From: Zavarzinia marina
GTDB taxonomy: Bacteria; Pseudomonadota; Alphaproteobacteria; Zavarziniales; Zavarziniaceae
Direction: 5' to 3'
Assembly: GCF_021568905.1 (NCBI RefSeq)
Contig: NZ_JAKGSB010000009.1
Span: 27,341-91,340, forward strand
DNA length: 64,000 nucleotides
Shown here: positions 33,028 to 41,219 of the stretch, one piece after another
How positions within the stretch are numbered: position 1 is the first letter of the stretch
Layout: every line of letters begins with the position of its first letter
Program-made: the position numbers and the translations under genes
The notes under the pieces: model-generated
Seen by the model: the letters and a program-made list of their open reading frames with translations, nothing else
Told to the model about the DNA's origin: nothing
Database searches by the model: none

Positions 33028-34198
33028 CGCCGTCTCCGGAAAGGATGCCCCAGCGCCGGAGATACTTCTCGCCGATCAGCTGCTCCTCTTCGGTCTGGTC
33101 CTTGAGATTGCAGCCATGCGGCATCGTGATCGTCAACGGCAGCGTCCGACCGCGTTTGGCATCGCCCTTGGGATGGAATTTGATGGAGAGTTTGGCCTGT
33201 GTCGCCACCCAACCGCCGGCCAGCGGATCATTGGCGCCGAACCGCTCCGCCGACATGCTCCAGATGGTGCGGTCGGCCTTCCGAAGACATTCCAGCGTGA
33301 CGCGCTCGCCCACATTGTCGATGGGCATCAGACGCAGCTGCTTGACCTCGACGGACTCGATCCCATCCTCCGGGTCGGTCGGAAAATCGAAAGGATGAAG
33401 CAGAACCGCGAGGTCGTAGGTGCGGAAGGGCACCTTCTCGCTCTGGAACTCGATCCCCAGCAGGTCGCGCGCCATGAAGCGGACCATCTCCTCGCGGCTC
33501 TCGCGGTCGTTGGCGACGACTTCGATGACGCCGGTCGCCGGTTCATACGTCATGGCCGCCTCGAACACGGGACGGCGGGCGCGGCGGACGAGCGTACCCG
33601 CGTCATCGAACGCCAGGAAATCGTCGAGGAGGCCTTCGCGGTAGATCGCGATCTGGACAAGCTCGCAATCCTCGCCGTCGAAGGTCGGCCGGTAGCGCCC
33701 GAAGATATCGATGTGGATGTTGTTGGAAGCGAACCGTTCGCGCAGCGCCGCCTTGAAGGCATCGATGGATGCCTCGTCCCGGCGCAAATCGAGATTCGGC
33801 TCGCCGATGAACCCGTCCCAGCTCCGACCACGGCGCCGCTCATCGGTGTAACGGACCTCCTCGGCATGGCGGAACCGAACCGGTTCGTTCAGGAACATCC
33901 AGAGCGAACGCGCATGGCCATTTGCCAGATCATCGAGCACCGTGCGGTCGTCGATCACGCTATAGAGTGCGGTCTGCCCCGCATCATCGGCCAAGGCGCT
34001 CACACGCTCGGCGTCATTGACGATGCGGGCGCGGGCTTCGTCGTCTATCTCGTCAACGGCACGAAGCGTGACGCGAACCACCTCGGGCTCGGGCGCCTCC
34101 CAATCGACATCGGTCGGAAGCTCGATGCCGGTGTGGTGGAAATAGGCCTGCAGCGACGAGGCAGGCATGTTGCGGATGAAACTCGTCACTGAGGCCAT
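33011..34198 (-). CDS. Uncharacterised accessory protein (395 aa)
   Basis: A 395-residue acidic protein without recognised catalytic motifs. It begins MASVTSFIRNMPASSLQAYF. Features include LWMFLNEPVRFRHAEEVRYT (about 110-130), HIDIFGRYRPTFDGEDCELV (about 180-200), ARDLLGIEFQSEKVPFRTYD and a C-terminal basic-then-acidic segment with KYLRRWGILSGDGG. It contains no membrane segment or signal peptide. The next gene begins inside its 3' end. The set (DUF2188, this gene, the 314-residue gene) looks like one transcript opposite to an XRE/ImmA pair. Confidence 0.7.
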   Translation of the reverse strand: MASVTSFIRNMPASSLQAYFHHTGIELPTDVDWEAPEPEVVRVTLRAVDEIDDEARARIVNDAERVSALADDAGQTALYSVIDDRTVLDDLANGHARSLWMFLNEPVRFRHAEEVRYTDERRRGRSWDGFIGEPNLDLRRDEASIDAFKAALRERFASNNIHIDIFGRYRPTFDGEDCELVQIAIYREGLLDDFLAFDDAGTLVRRARRPVFEAAMTYEPATGVIEVVANDRESREEMVRFMARDLLGIEFQSEKVPFRTYDLAVLLHPFDFPTDPEDGIESVEVKQLRLMPIDNVGERVTLECLRKADRTIWSMSAERFGANDPLAGGWVATQAKLSIKFHPKGDAKRGRTLPLTITMPHGCNLKDQTEEEQLIGEKYLRRWGILSGDGGVVVD

Positions 34199-34210
34199 GA
34201 TCGGTTCTCC

Positions 34211-34453
34211 TTAGCCCTTGATGTTGCGCGGGTCATTCCCGTGCGAATCGGACTGGCCGATCCGGCCATCCTGGTTGTGAATCTTGAACTCCGTCCCGGC
34301 GTTGCGGCTGATCTCCCGCCCACGGTCGATCGCCTCCCGCTTCGTGTCGAAGTGCCCGCTGGCGCGCTCAGCGCCACCGCGGCGGACGTCCCATCCGCCA
34401 TTGGGATTGGGGACCACGTGATGGGTGCCCGAACCGTTACCTGCTTTAGCCAT
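34211..34453 (-). CDS. DUF2188 domain protein
   Basis: An 80-residue protein matching the DUF2188 pattern: HHVVPNPNGGWDVRRGGAER followed by ASGHFDTKREAIDRGREISR and TEFKIHNQDGRI. The family folds as a small alpha/beta unit and is widespread, often linked to stress or mobile islands; its function is not defined. It is the first gene of the three-gene minus-strand cassette. The start codon is 140 bases from the GTG start of the divergent XRE gene, so a shared regulatory region is likely. A GGAGG sequence occurs about six bases upstream of the ATG. Confidence 0.82.
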   Translation of the reverse strand: MAKAGNGSGTHHVVPNPNGGWDVRRGGAERASGHFDTKREAIDRGREISRNAGTEFKIHNQDGRIGQSDSHGNDPRNIKG

Positions 34454-34593
34454 GACGGCCTCCTGTTTCGTGAAAGCGCGAAAGTGGGTTCGTTACTACG
34501 AACTTGTGCGCAAGATAGGTATTGCAGGTACGGCGTGTCAAGGACTAGATGTATCGCGATAACGAACCCGGCGGACAAACAGGAGAACACCCG
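34454..34593. promoter_or_regulatory. Divergent control region between DUF2188 cassette and XRE/ImmA pair
   Basis: The 140-base gap contains a perfect inverted repeat GTTCGT-TACT-ACGAAC (34488-34503). A third ACGAAC half-site lies at 34562-34567. A palindrome TATCGCGATA is at 34552-34561, directly before that half-site. An imperfect repeat TTTCG...CGAAA sits near 34466-34483 by the DUF2188 start. These are good candidates for operator sites of the XRE repressor encoded next door. AGGAG at 34581-34585 serves the GTG start at 34594. Confidence 0.6.
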
Positions 34594-34917
34594 GTGCCAA
34601 CACCCTTGGGAGAGCGCGTTCGCGAGCTCAGACTAAAGCGAGGATTGACCCTAGAGGCGCTGGCCGAAAGGGTCGGATCCAGCAAGAGCTACATGTGGGA
34701 GATCGAGAACAAGGACGTCGCGCGCCCTTCGGCTGAGAAGCTTCACCAGATCGCGGCCGCCCTCGAGACTACGACCGATTACCTGATTTCTGCCGACGAA
34801 GTCACCGAAGCGGACGCGACGGACACTGCCTTCTTTCGCAAGTATCAGAAGATGAAGCCGAAGAGCAAAGAGAAGCTTCGCGAGATGCTCAAGATCCTGG
34901 ACGATGAGGATGAATGA
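34594..34917 (+). CDS. XRE-family HTH transcriptional regulator
   Basis: A 107-residue regulator with an N-terminal HTH_3 domain (LGERVRELRLKRGLTLEALA, ERVGSSKSYMWEIENKDVAR) and an acidic helical C-terminus. I chose the GTG at 34594, which has AGGAG eight bases upstream and places the HTH at the N-terminus; an ATG at 34549 in the same frame has no clear ribosome binding site. Its stop overlaps the ImmA/IrrE start (ATGA). In systems such as ICEBs1, the partner metallopeptidase cleaves the XRE repressor and so induces the element; a similar switch is plausible here. Confidence 0.87.
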   Translation: MPTPLGERVRELRLKRGLTLEALAERVGSSKSYMWEIENKDVARPSAEKLHQIAAALETTTDYLISADEVTEADATDTAFFRKYQKMKPKSKEKLREMLKILDDEDE

Positions 34918-35846
34918 GCAATAGCGGCAGAAAATCGCCCAGAAGGGCCGCGAACGATCTTACTGTGCTTCTCCGCACCGTGCTGGGTGAAGACCGGTTC
35001 CCCGTGGACGTGGAGGCGCTGGCGCTCGAAGTCTCCCGAAACCACGAAGACCCGATTACGGCAGTGAAGGGCGTCGACATCGACGGCTTCGAGGGCATGC
35101 TCCGGGCACGGCGCAAGAAGCCCGGTTGGCAGATCCTCTACAACACTCAGCCCCGCTACCGTGGACGCGAGCGCTTCACGCTCGCTCATGAGTTCGGGCA
35201 CTACTTGCTGCACCGGCGCCCGCTGACCGCAGCGCACTACCGTAACGGCGAGCTCTCGGACGATTTCGACTTCGAGTGCCTTCCGCTGCAAGCCAATGGC
35301 TGGAAGGACGCGGAGAAGCAGCGTGAAGAAGAGGCCGATACCTTCGCCTCCTTCCTGTTGATGCCGATCGACGACTATCGGAACCAGGTCGGCAGTCAGG
35401 AGGTAACTCGCGACCTCCTTGGCCATGTGACTGACCGATACGGAGTTTCGCTTCTTGCGGCCGCGCGCAAGTGGATCGAATTCACCGACACCCGAGCGGC
35501 CATGGTGGTTGCGCGAGACGGATTCGCGTTGTGGGGCAGAGCGAGCACGCGCGCCTACAGAAGCGGTGTGTTCATTCAATCGGGCATGCCGATTCCCGAC
35601 GGCTCCATCATGGCCATGGGGTCGGCGTCGCTGCACACCCGTTCTCAGCGCCCGGTGGCTTTGCCCGCCGGCATCTGGACATTTAGTCGGGGCTCCGAAC
35701 CCGTCCGAGAACTGACCTTCTTCTCTGACCGGCTCGGTTTGGCGGTGTCTCTTCTGCAGTTCGATCGCGCCGTCGATGGAGCTGAGGTCGAGGACGAAGA
35801 ACCTTGGGATAGCTACGACCAGTTCACCCGCGATGATTCGAGGTAA
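34914..35846 (+). CDS. ImmA/IrrE family metallo-endopeptidase
   Basis: A 310-residue protein with a zinc peptidase domain: RFTLAHEFGHYLLHR (HEFGH at 92-96) and a third-ligand region REEEADTFASFLLMP around residues 138-150. About 130 residues follow the catalytic domain. Known relatives cleave XRE repressors to derepress mobile elements or to mount a DNA damage response (IrrE). It is translationally coupled to the XRE gene. The extra C-terminal domain (from about residue 190) may sense a signal or bind the repressor; that is inference. Confidence 0.9.
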   Translation: MSNSGRKSPRRAANDLTVLLRTVLGEDRFPVDVEALALEVSRNHEDPITAVKGVDIDGFEGMLRARRKKPGWQILYNTQPRYRGRERFTLAHEFGHYLLHRRPLTAAHYRNGELSDDFDFECLPLQANGWKDAEKQREEEADTFASFLLMPIDDYRNQVGSQEVTRDLLGHVTDRYGVSLLAAARKWIEFTDTRAAMVVARDGFALWGRASTRAYRSGVFIQSGMPIPDGSIMAMGSASLHTRSQRPVALPAGIWTFSRGSEPVRELTFFSDRLGLAVSLLQFDRAVDGAEVEDEEPWDSYDQFTRDDSR

Positions 35847-36036
35847 CGACCCGACAATGCTGCGGGCAGCGCCGCTCCGGGCGACTTACACGGATGTTCA
35901 CGCTGGAAAGGCCTGACGAACGGCTTCGATCTACTTCTAATGATTCCGCTGTGACGCGATAAGCCATTGAATCTTATTGCGTATCTTCGTTTTGCGACTA
36001 CCGTTTCGCCAGTCATCTTCTATTGCGAACGGTCTC

Positions 36037-36261
36037 ATGCAAGACGCCCGATCCGGTCCGAACCCTCTGTTGCCCGCCCGTCTGTCGGCGGGCGAACGCC
36101 TCGATGAACTCGCGCAGATTCTTGCCGCGGGGCTGAGGCGTATCCTGCCGGAACAGTCCAGTTCTTTATCTGGACCTGGCGAAGACAGTTCATTCGACAT
36201 TCTCGCCCTCAAACGCCGTGTTGGTCGTCGCAAACCGAGCAACCGAGTTGGAGGGCAATGA
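36037..36261 (+). CDS. Small protein of recombinase/DUF2924 cassette (74 aa)
   Basis: A 74-residue protein beginning MQDARSGPNPLLPARLSAGE, with GERLDELAQILAAGLRRILP and a Ser-rich then basic C-terminus (RRVGRRKPSNRVGGQ). Short proteins of this type precede DUF2924 genes in alphaproteobacterial recombinase cassettes. Its stop overlaps the DUF2924 start (ATGA), which supports real translation. The ribosome binding site is weak. Its role is unknown; the basic C-terminus could contact DNA. Confidence 0.65.
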   Translation: MQDARSGPNPLLPARLSAGERLDELAQILAAGLRRILPEQSSSLSGPGEDSSFDILALKRRVGRRKPSNRVGGQ

Positions 36262-36770
36262 TGCCAGGAACAAAGAGAAAGACTGACGCTACGCCATGGC
36301 GGGCGGGCGAACGCGACGCGGCGGACGCGAGCGTGGTCACACAGCTTGCGGCGCTGAAGCGAATGACGGTGGTTGAGCTGAAGGCGAAGTGGGAAAGCCT
36401 CTTCGGCACGCCCGCTCCGAACAACAGCCGCAGTTACCTTGAGCTGAGGCTCGGCTACCGGGTCCAGGAACTGACCCTCGGCGGGCTCTCGCGCGAGACG
36501 CGGCGGACGCTGGACTTGCTGGCTGACGAAATCGAGGGCCGGGCCGGGCGCAAGACGATCATCGCGGATCCCCGCAACCCGGTGCTCGGCACCCGCCTCG
36601 TGCGTGAATGGAACGGGGTGGAGCATACCGTCACAGTGATGAAGGACGGCTTCGACTGGCAGGGGCGCAAGTTCAAGTCGCTGTCGGCGGTGGCGCGGGC
36701 GATTACCGGCACGCAGTGGAACGGCTATCGCTTCTTCGGCCTACGCGAGGCGCGGAGGGACGACCGATGA
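36258..36770 (+). CDS. DUF2924 domain protein
   Basis: A 170-residue DUF2924 protein. Visible signatures are LKAKWESLFGTPAPNNSRSY near residue 40, YLELRLGYRVQELTLGGLS, and GTRLVREWNGVEHTVTVMKD with GFDWQGRKFKSLSAVARAIT towards the end. The last part resembles DNA-binding domains that read short sequences. DUF2924 proteins are nearly always encoded directly before a serine recombinase and may direct it, as here: the gene overlaps the recombinase start by four bases. No nuclease motif is evident. Confidence 0.88.
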   Translation: MMPGTKRKTDATPWRAGERDAADASVVTQLAALKRMTVVELKAKWESLFGTPAPNNSRSYLELRLGYRVQELTLGGLSRETRRTLDLLADEIEGRAGRKTIIADPRNPVLGTRLVREWNGVEHTVTVMKDGFDWQGRKFKSLSAVARAITGTQWNGYRFFGLREARRDDR

Positions 36771-38104
36771 GCCGTCATCAGGAAGCCGTCGCGGTCGTTC
36801 CGCGCCGCCAGCGCTGCGCCATCTATACCCGCAAGTCGAGCGAGGAAGGGCTCGACATGGAGTTCAACAGCCTCGACGCCCAGCGCGAGGCTTGCGAGGC
36901 CTTTGTGACGAGCCAGAAGGCGGAAGGCTGGGCCACCATTCGCGAACGCTACGATGACGGCGGCTTCTCCGGCGGCACGCTGGAGCGCCCCGGCTTGAAG
37001 CGTCTCATTCAGGACGTCGAAGCCGGTCTGATCGATGTGATCGTGGTCTACAAGATCGACCGGCTGTCGCGCTCGCTGATGGACTTCGCCAAGTTGGTCG
37101 AGATCTTCGACCGCAATCAGGTGACTTTCGTTTCGGTCACGCAGTCGTTCAACACCACGACCTCGATGGGCCGCCTGACCCTGAACATCCTCCTCAGCTT
37201 CGCGCAGTTCGAGCGGGAGGTGATCGGCGAGCGCATCCGCGACAAGGTCGCGGCATCCCGCAAGCGCGGCATGTGGATGGGCGGTCACGTCCCGCTGGGC
37301 TACGACGTACGCGACCGCAAGCTCGTGGTCAACGAGGCCGAGGCCGCGACGGTCCGGATGATCTTCGAGCGGTTCGTCGCCATCGGCTCCGCCACGACGC
37401 TGGCCAAAGCGCTCGCGGCTGAAGGCGTGCTAAACAAGCGCGGCAAGCCGATCGACAAGGGCTTCCTCTACAAACTGATCAACAACCGGGTCTACCTGGG
37501 CGAAGCCGTGCATAAGGGCACGGCCTATCCCGGCGAGCACGAAGCCATCATCGATCAGGTCCTGTGGGACAAGGTTCACAGCATCCTGCAAGAGAGCCCG
37601 CGCCTGCGGGCGAAGAACACCCGCCGCCAGACGCCGGCTCTGCTGAAGGGGATCATCTTCACCGAGACGGGCACGGCGATGACGCCGACGGCGACGAAGA
37701 AGGGCACGCGCCTCTACCGCTACTACGCGTCCATGGACCTGATCCGAAACCGCCCGACCGGCGACGCCTCGGGCCCGCTGCGCTTGCCCGCCGGCATGGT
37801 CGAGGACGCCGTCGTCGGCGAAATCCGCCGCATGATCCGCGCGCCCGAGATCGCGGCTCGAACCATCAAGGCCCTGCGAGACGAGAGCCCGGACGTCGAC
37901 GAGCAGGCGGTCGTCACGGCGCTCGGCGAGTTCGACCAGCTCTGGGCGGCGCTCTACCCGGCGGAGCAATCCCGCATCGTCCAGCTTCTGGTCGAGCGGG
38001 TGACCGTCGGCGAAGACGGCATCGCCGTCGATCTGCGCCACGAGGGGCTGGGCTCGGTCCTGCGTGACATGATGGCCCCCCGCCAGACGGAGGCCCGCGC
38101 ATGA
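36767..38104 (+). CDS. Large serine recombinase (integrase), no zinc-ribbon cysteines
   Basis: A 445-residue serine recombinase. The resolvase catalytic domain starts CAIYTRKSSEEGLDMEFNSL (nucleophile likely Ser24) and has YKIDRLSRSLMDFAKLVEIF and FAQFEREVIGERIRDK. A recombinase domain follows (GHVPLGYDVRDRKLVVNEAE). The region that normally holds a zinc beta-ribbon (about 290-322) contains no cysteine; the whole protein after residue 43 has none. The protein is also shorter than most large serine integrases. It could integrate and excise the prophage together with DUF2924 and the downstream HTH protein. Both ends overlap neighbours by four bases. Confidence 0.9.
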   Translation: MSRHQEAVAVVPRRQRCAIYTRKSSEEGLDMEFNSLDAQREACEAFVTSQKAEGWATIRERYDDGGFSGGTLERPGLKRLIQDVEAGLIDVIVVYKIDRLSRSLMDFAKLVEIFDRNQVTFVSVTQSFNTTTSMGRLTLNILLSFAQFEREVIGERIRDKVAASRKRGMWMGGHVPLGYDVRDRKLVVNEAEAATVRMIFERFVAIGSATTLAKALAAEGVLNKRGKPIDKGFLYKLINNRVYLGEAVHKGTAYPGEHEAIIDQVLWDKVHSILQESPRLRAKNTRRQTPALLKGIIFTETGTAMTPTATKKGTRLYRYYASMDLIRNRPTGDASGPLRLPAGMVEDAVVGEIRRMIRAPEIAARTIKALRDESPDVDEQAVVTALGEFDQLWAALYPAEQSRIVQLLVERVTVGEDGIAVDLRHEGLGSVLRDMMAPRQTEARA

Positions 38105-38484
38105 CCGACACGACGAACACCATCCGCGTCGTCATCCCCCTGACGATCCGCAAACGCAATGGGCGGCCGAAGATCCTCCCGCCCGATGAGGTGACGGTCC
38201 GGGACGGCCGGTCGCAAGACCCTCATGTGCTGCGCGCCATCGCCCGCGCTTGGAACTGGCGGCGGCAGCTGGAATCCGGTGCCGCTTCCACCATTCAGGA
38301 TATCGCCTCTGCCGAGAAGGTCTCCGACCGGTTCGTGAGCCGAATGATGCGGCTCGCCTATCTGTCACCCGAGGTGCTTGAACACCTCGTCATCAGGCGC
38401 GTCCCACCGGCGCTGTCGTTGAACGACCTTGTTTCGGTCGCCGATCGGCCGTGGGTGGAGCAGATGGACATGGTTTTTGACTGA
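38101..38484 (+). CDS. HTH protein of recombinase cassette (127 aa)
   Basis: A 127-residue protein. A KRNGRPKILPPDEVTVRDG segment precedes WNWRRQLESGAASTIQDIA and a ParB/KorB-like helix-turn-helix, SAEKVSDRFVSRMMRLAYLS followed by PEVLEHLVIRRVPPALSLND. Proteins like this follow serine recombinases in alphaproteobacteria and may act as directionality factor or accessory DNA-binding protein. It starts inside the recombinase stop codon (ATGA), making the four-gene cassette a tight operon. The function is inferred from context. Confidence 0.72.
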   Translation: MTDTTNTIRVVIPLTIRKRNGRPKILPPDEVTVRDGRSQDPHVLRAIARAWNWRRQLESGAASTIQDIASAEKVSDRFVSRMMRLAYLSPEVLEHLVIRRVPPALSLNDLVSVADRPWVEQMDMVFD

Positions 38485-38503
38485 GCGCGCCGGCGCCCTG
38501 CCA

Positions 38504-39340
38504 TCAATGGAAGCCTGCCACGAATGCTGTGGCCGTGAGTGTGACGTGGGCATTGAGCGGCGGATACAGTTCGAAGGCCCTCGGCTCACGCGAGAAGTTC
38601 CAAAGCCGGAACAAGCGCCATTCGGATCGGCGCTCGTCTGCCACCGCAAGCTCATTGCGGGTGATGTGGAAGGGCGTCCGTTCCCACCCGTTCGTCGTCT
38701 TCACCTCGATCAAGCGCGCCTGACCATCTGGCGCGAAACTCGCGATATCATAGCCCGCGCCATCCCCGTCCTCCTCGGAAACCCAACGCACCTTCCGCGC
38801 CAAGTCATCACGCCCCGCCGACCGTAGCGATGCCCACTCATGCGCCAGAACGCGCTCCTCGCCGGCGCGGCCGAGGGCGCGGTTGCGCTCGTCCCGGCCT
38901 GCCACATCGAACTTCCGAGCGATGTGCAGCATCTGCTCCAGCTCCTGCGGTGGCGGCTGGTTCGACAGCGTCGGGGGTGGGCCGATCCAGATCGGTGCGG
39001 ATTCTTCAAGACCCGTCGCCGGGCGCGAGTCTGGCAGACGGCCGAGCCACGCGGGGTTTATTGCCAACCACCGTACCACCGCGTCGACGAGCGACATTTG
39101 GAAATTGAACGCAGGCTTGTAGCCGGGGATCCAGTCCTCGCCGAGCCCCTTCAGAACCGCGCTGATGTTCTGGTGCTTGAACTCGATCGATCCCTCCGAA
39201 CGGCCGTTCAGCAACGGCAGGAGCGTGCGGCGATGCTCCGCCTTGCTGTACGGGCGTCCGAAGACGTCGTCGGCCAGCATCGCGAAGTAATCCGCGACGA
39301 TCAGATCGTTCTCCTCATCGGTCCAATGCTCGCTCGACAT
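38504..39340 (-). CDS. DUF3883 domain protein (PD-(D/E)XK-like nuclease)
   Basis: A 278-residue protein. The N-terminal 100 residues carry a conserved pattern beginning EHWTDEENDLIVADYFAMLA, with SIEFKHQNISAVLKGLGEDW. The C-terminal DUF3883 domain has GYDIASF (Asp198) and LIEVKTTNG (Glu212, Lys214), a PD-(D/E)XK nuclease arrangement, plus a conserved upstream helix with GRAGEERVLAHEW. DUF3883 domains occur in restriction and defence genes. It is convergent to the recombinase cassette and is the last gene before the tRNA, a typical moron or cargo position. Target and partner are unknown. Confidence 0.8.
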   Translation of the reverse strand: MSSEHWTDEENDLIVADYFAMLADDVFGRPYSKAEHRRTLLPLLNGRSEGSIEFKHQNISAVLKGLGEDWIPGYKPAFNFQMSLVDAVVRWLAINPAWLGRLPDSRPATGLEESAPIWIGPPPTLSNQPPPQELEQMLHIARKFDVAGRDERNRALGRAGEERVLAHEWASLRSAGRDDLARKVRWVSEEDGDGAGYDIASFAPDGQARLIEVKTTNGWERTPFHITRNELAVADERRSEWRLFRLWNFSREPRAFELYPPLNAHVTLTATAFVAGFH

Positions 39341-39721
39341 TAGGCCAGGCTACTGACGTCGCGGCCATTTGTCATCGAAAGTCAAAGAACCATCGGGTCC
39401 TTGATCCCCAGCATAACGACGGGCTGCGCACGGCTTCCCCCGAATATGCCTACCGTGTGTTTCCCCGGCGGCCACGCCAACCGGAAGAACGCCCGCTGAA
39501 TCCACTGTCGAGCGACCTGCGAAACCCGTTGGAAACGCTGGCCTTCGCGAAGCCCAACCGGGCCGGACGAGGTTCGCTCGGTTAGAGACGGAGGGCTGTT
39601 CGGAGACGGAAATTGGACCCGGCGCCAGTCTCCGAGGTTCGGGCATCTCGGCTAAGCGCCTTTGAAACAAAAAGAAAAAGGCCGCCAACGGGAGCCTCAT
39701 CTCGGGTTCGCTACAAGATAA
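39341..39721. other. 381-base gene-free stretch at the island/chromosome junction
   Basis: I see no supported gene here. An open frame exists on the minus strand (39350-39700), but its composition does not resemble the neighbours. An A/T-rich run at about 39668-39680 lies just after a GC-rich segment, downstream of the tRNA in its reading direction, and may be the tRNA terminator. The prophage attachment site probably lies in this stretch or at the tRNA 3' end; no repeat can be matched inside the window. Confidence 0.4.
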
Positions 39722-39811
39722 TGGCGGAGGGGATGAGATTCGAACTCACGATACGGTTTCCCGTATACACACTTTCCAGGCGTGCGCCTTAAACCACTCG
39801 GCCACCCCTCC
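39722..39811 (-). tRNA. tRNA-Ser (anticodon GGA)
   Basis: The minus strand gives a 90-base class II tRNA: acceptor GGAGGGG paired with CCCCTCC, a D-arm starting TGGCCGAGTGG, an anticodon loop in CCTGGAAAG with anticodon GGA, a long variable arm (TATACGGGAAACCGTAT), a T-loop GTTCGAATC, discriminator G and an encoded CCA. It reads UCC and UCU serine codons. It is intact, so phage integration has not broken it. tRNA-Ser genes are common phage integration points. Confidence 0.97.
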
Positions 39812-39850
39812 GCAGGGCCGGGAATCCGCGGATCCGCCGGCGAGGGCCGC

Positions 39851-39878
39851 AATATACAGAAGTCGGGCGGGCATGCAA
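39851..39878 (-). promoter_or_regulatory. Probable promoter of tRNA-Ser
   Basis: On the minus strand TTGCAT (39878-39873) is followed after 16 bases by TATATT (39856-39851), about 40 bases before the tRNA 5' end. The spacing and box sequences fit a housekeeping sigma promoter for a stable RNA gene. Confidence 0.6.
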
Positions 39879-40023
39879 CTGGTCGGCGGTGGCGCCGGCC
39901 CGGTGCCGGGCCCGGCCCGCGCCGATCCCGGTTCGGGGTGGGGGGAGCCCTATTCTCGCCCCATTGTTGAGGTTGCCTGACCGCCTTGTCATGATACGGC
40001 GGGCAGCGGGGAGGCGGATCGGT

Positions 40024-40335
40024 ATGGTCGGTCGGTTGTTGGGCTGGACCATGATCGCACTGGCGCTGATGTGTTTGGGTGCCGATGCCATGGCCATGTT
40101 GGAGCGCGGTGAATTCGTCCTGATGGGTCTCGGCGAATTGTGGGCCGCGATGGACAACGACAGTTTCATCGCCGTCGGCAATGCCGTCAGTGCCTATTCG
40201 ATGCCGGAGATCTGGAACCCCGGCGTCATGACCGTGCTGCGTCTGCCCGGCGTCGTCCTTTTCGGCCTGCTCGGCATGCTGTTCCTGGTGATCTTCAGGA
40301 AGCGTGAGCGTCGGGATCGCATCTTCGGGCCCTGA
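40024..40335 (+). CDS. Small membrane protein (103 aa)
   Basis: A 103-residue protein with two likely membrane helices: residues 5-24 (LLGWTMIALALMCLGADAMA) and about 76-96 (LPGVVLFGLLGMLFLVIF), with a short soluble loop and a basic end (RKRERRDRIFGP). I chose the ATG at 40024 for its GGGGAGG ribosome binding site; an in-frame ATG at 39991 is an alternative. I do not recognise a characterised family. It converges on the atpG end of the N-ATPase operon and is probably unrelated to it. Confidence 0.65.
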   Translation: MVGRLLGWTMIALALMCLGADAMAMLERGEFVLMGLGELWAAMDNDSFIAVGNAVSAYSMPEIWNPGVMTVLRLPGVVLFGLLGMLFLVIFRKRERRDRIFGP

Positions 40336-40348
40336 TCCGGGGTCTTCT

Positions 40349-41215
<867 letters not shown>

Positions 41216-41219
<4 letters not shown>

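Larger units (their letters stand above)
1..39340. mobile_element. Prophage / phage-derived island (left end outside window)
   Basis: A nearly gap-free siphovirus gene set runs from terminase to tail tip on the minus strand. It is followed by a replication and recombination operon, an HTH/ImmA-type regulatory pair and a serine recombinase cassette, and ends close to a tRNA-Ser. Head, connector, tail and tail-tip genes are all intact by eye, which suggests a functional or recently functional element. No lysis gene is visible; any would lie beyond base 1. The right boundary is placed between the DUF3883 gene and the tRNA by inference only, because no attL/attR pair can be compared inside this window. 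Confidence 0.9.

Noticed and set aside
39350..39700. A 116-codon minus-strand frame between the DUF3883 gene and the tRNA
   Set aside because: No ribosome binding site, atypical composition, and it directly follows a tRNA; kept as a gene-free stretch.
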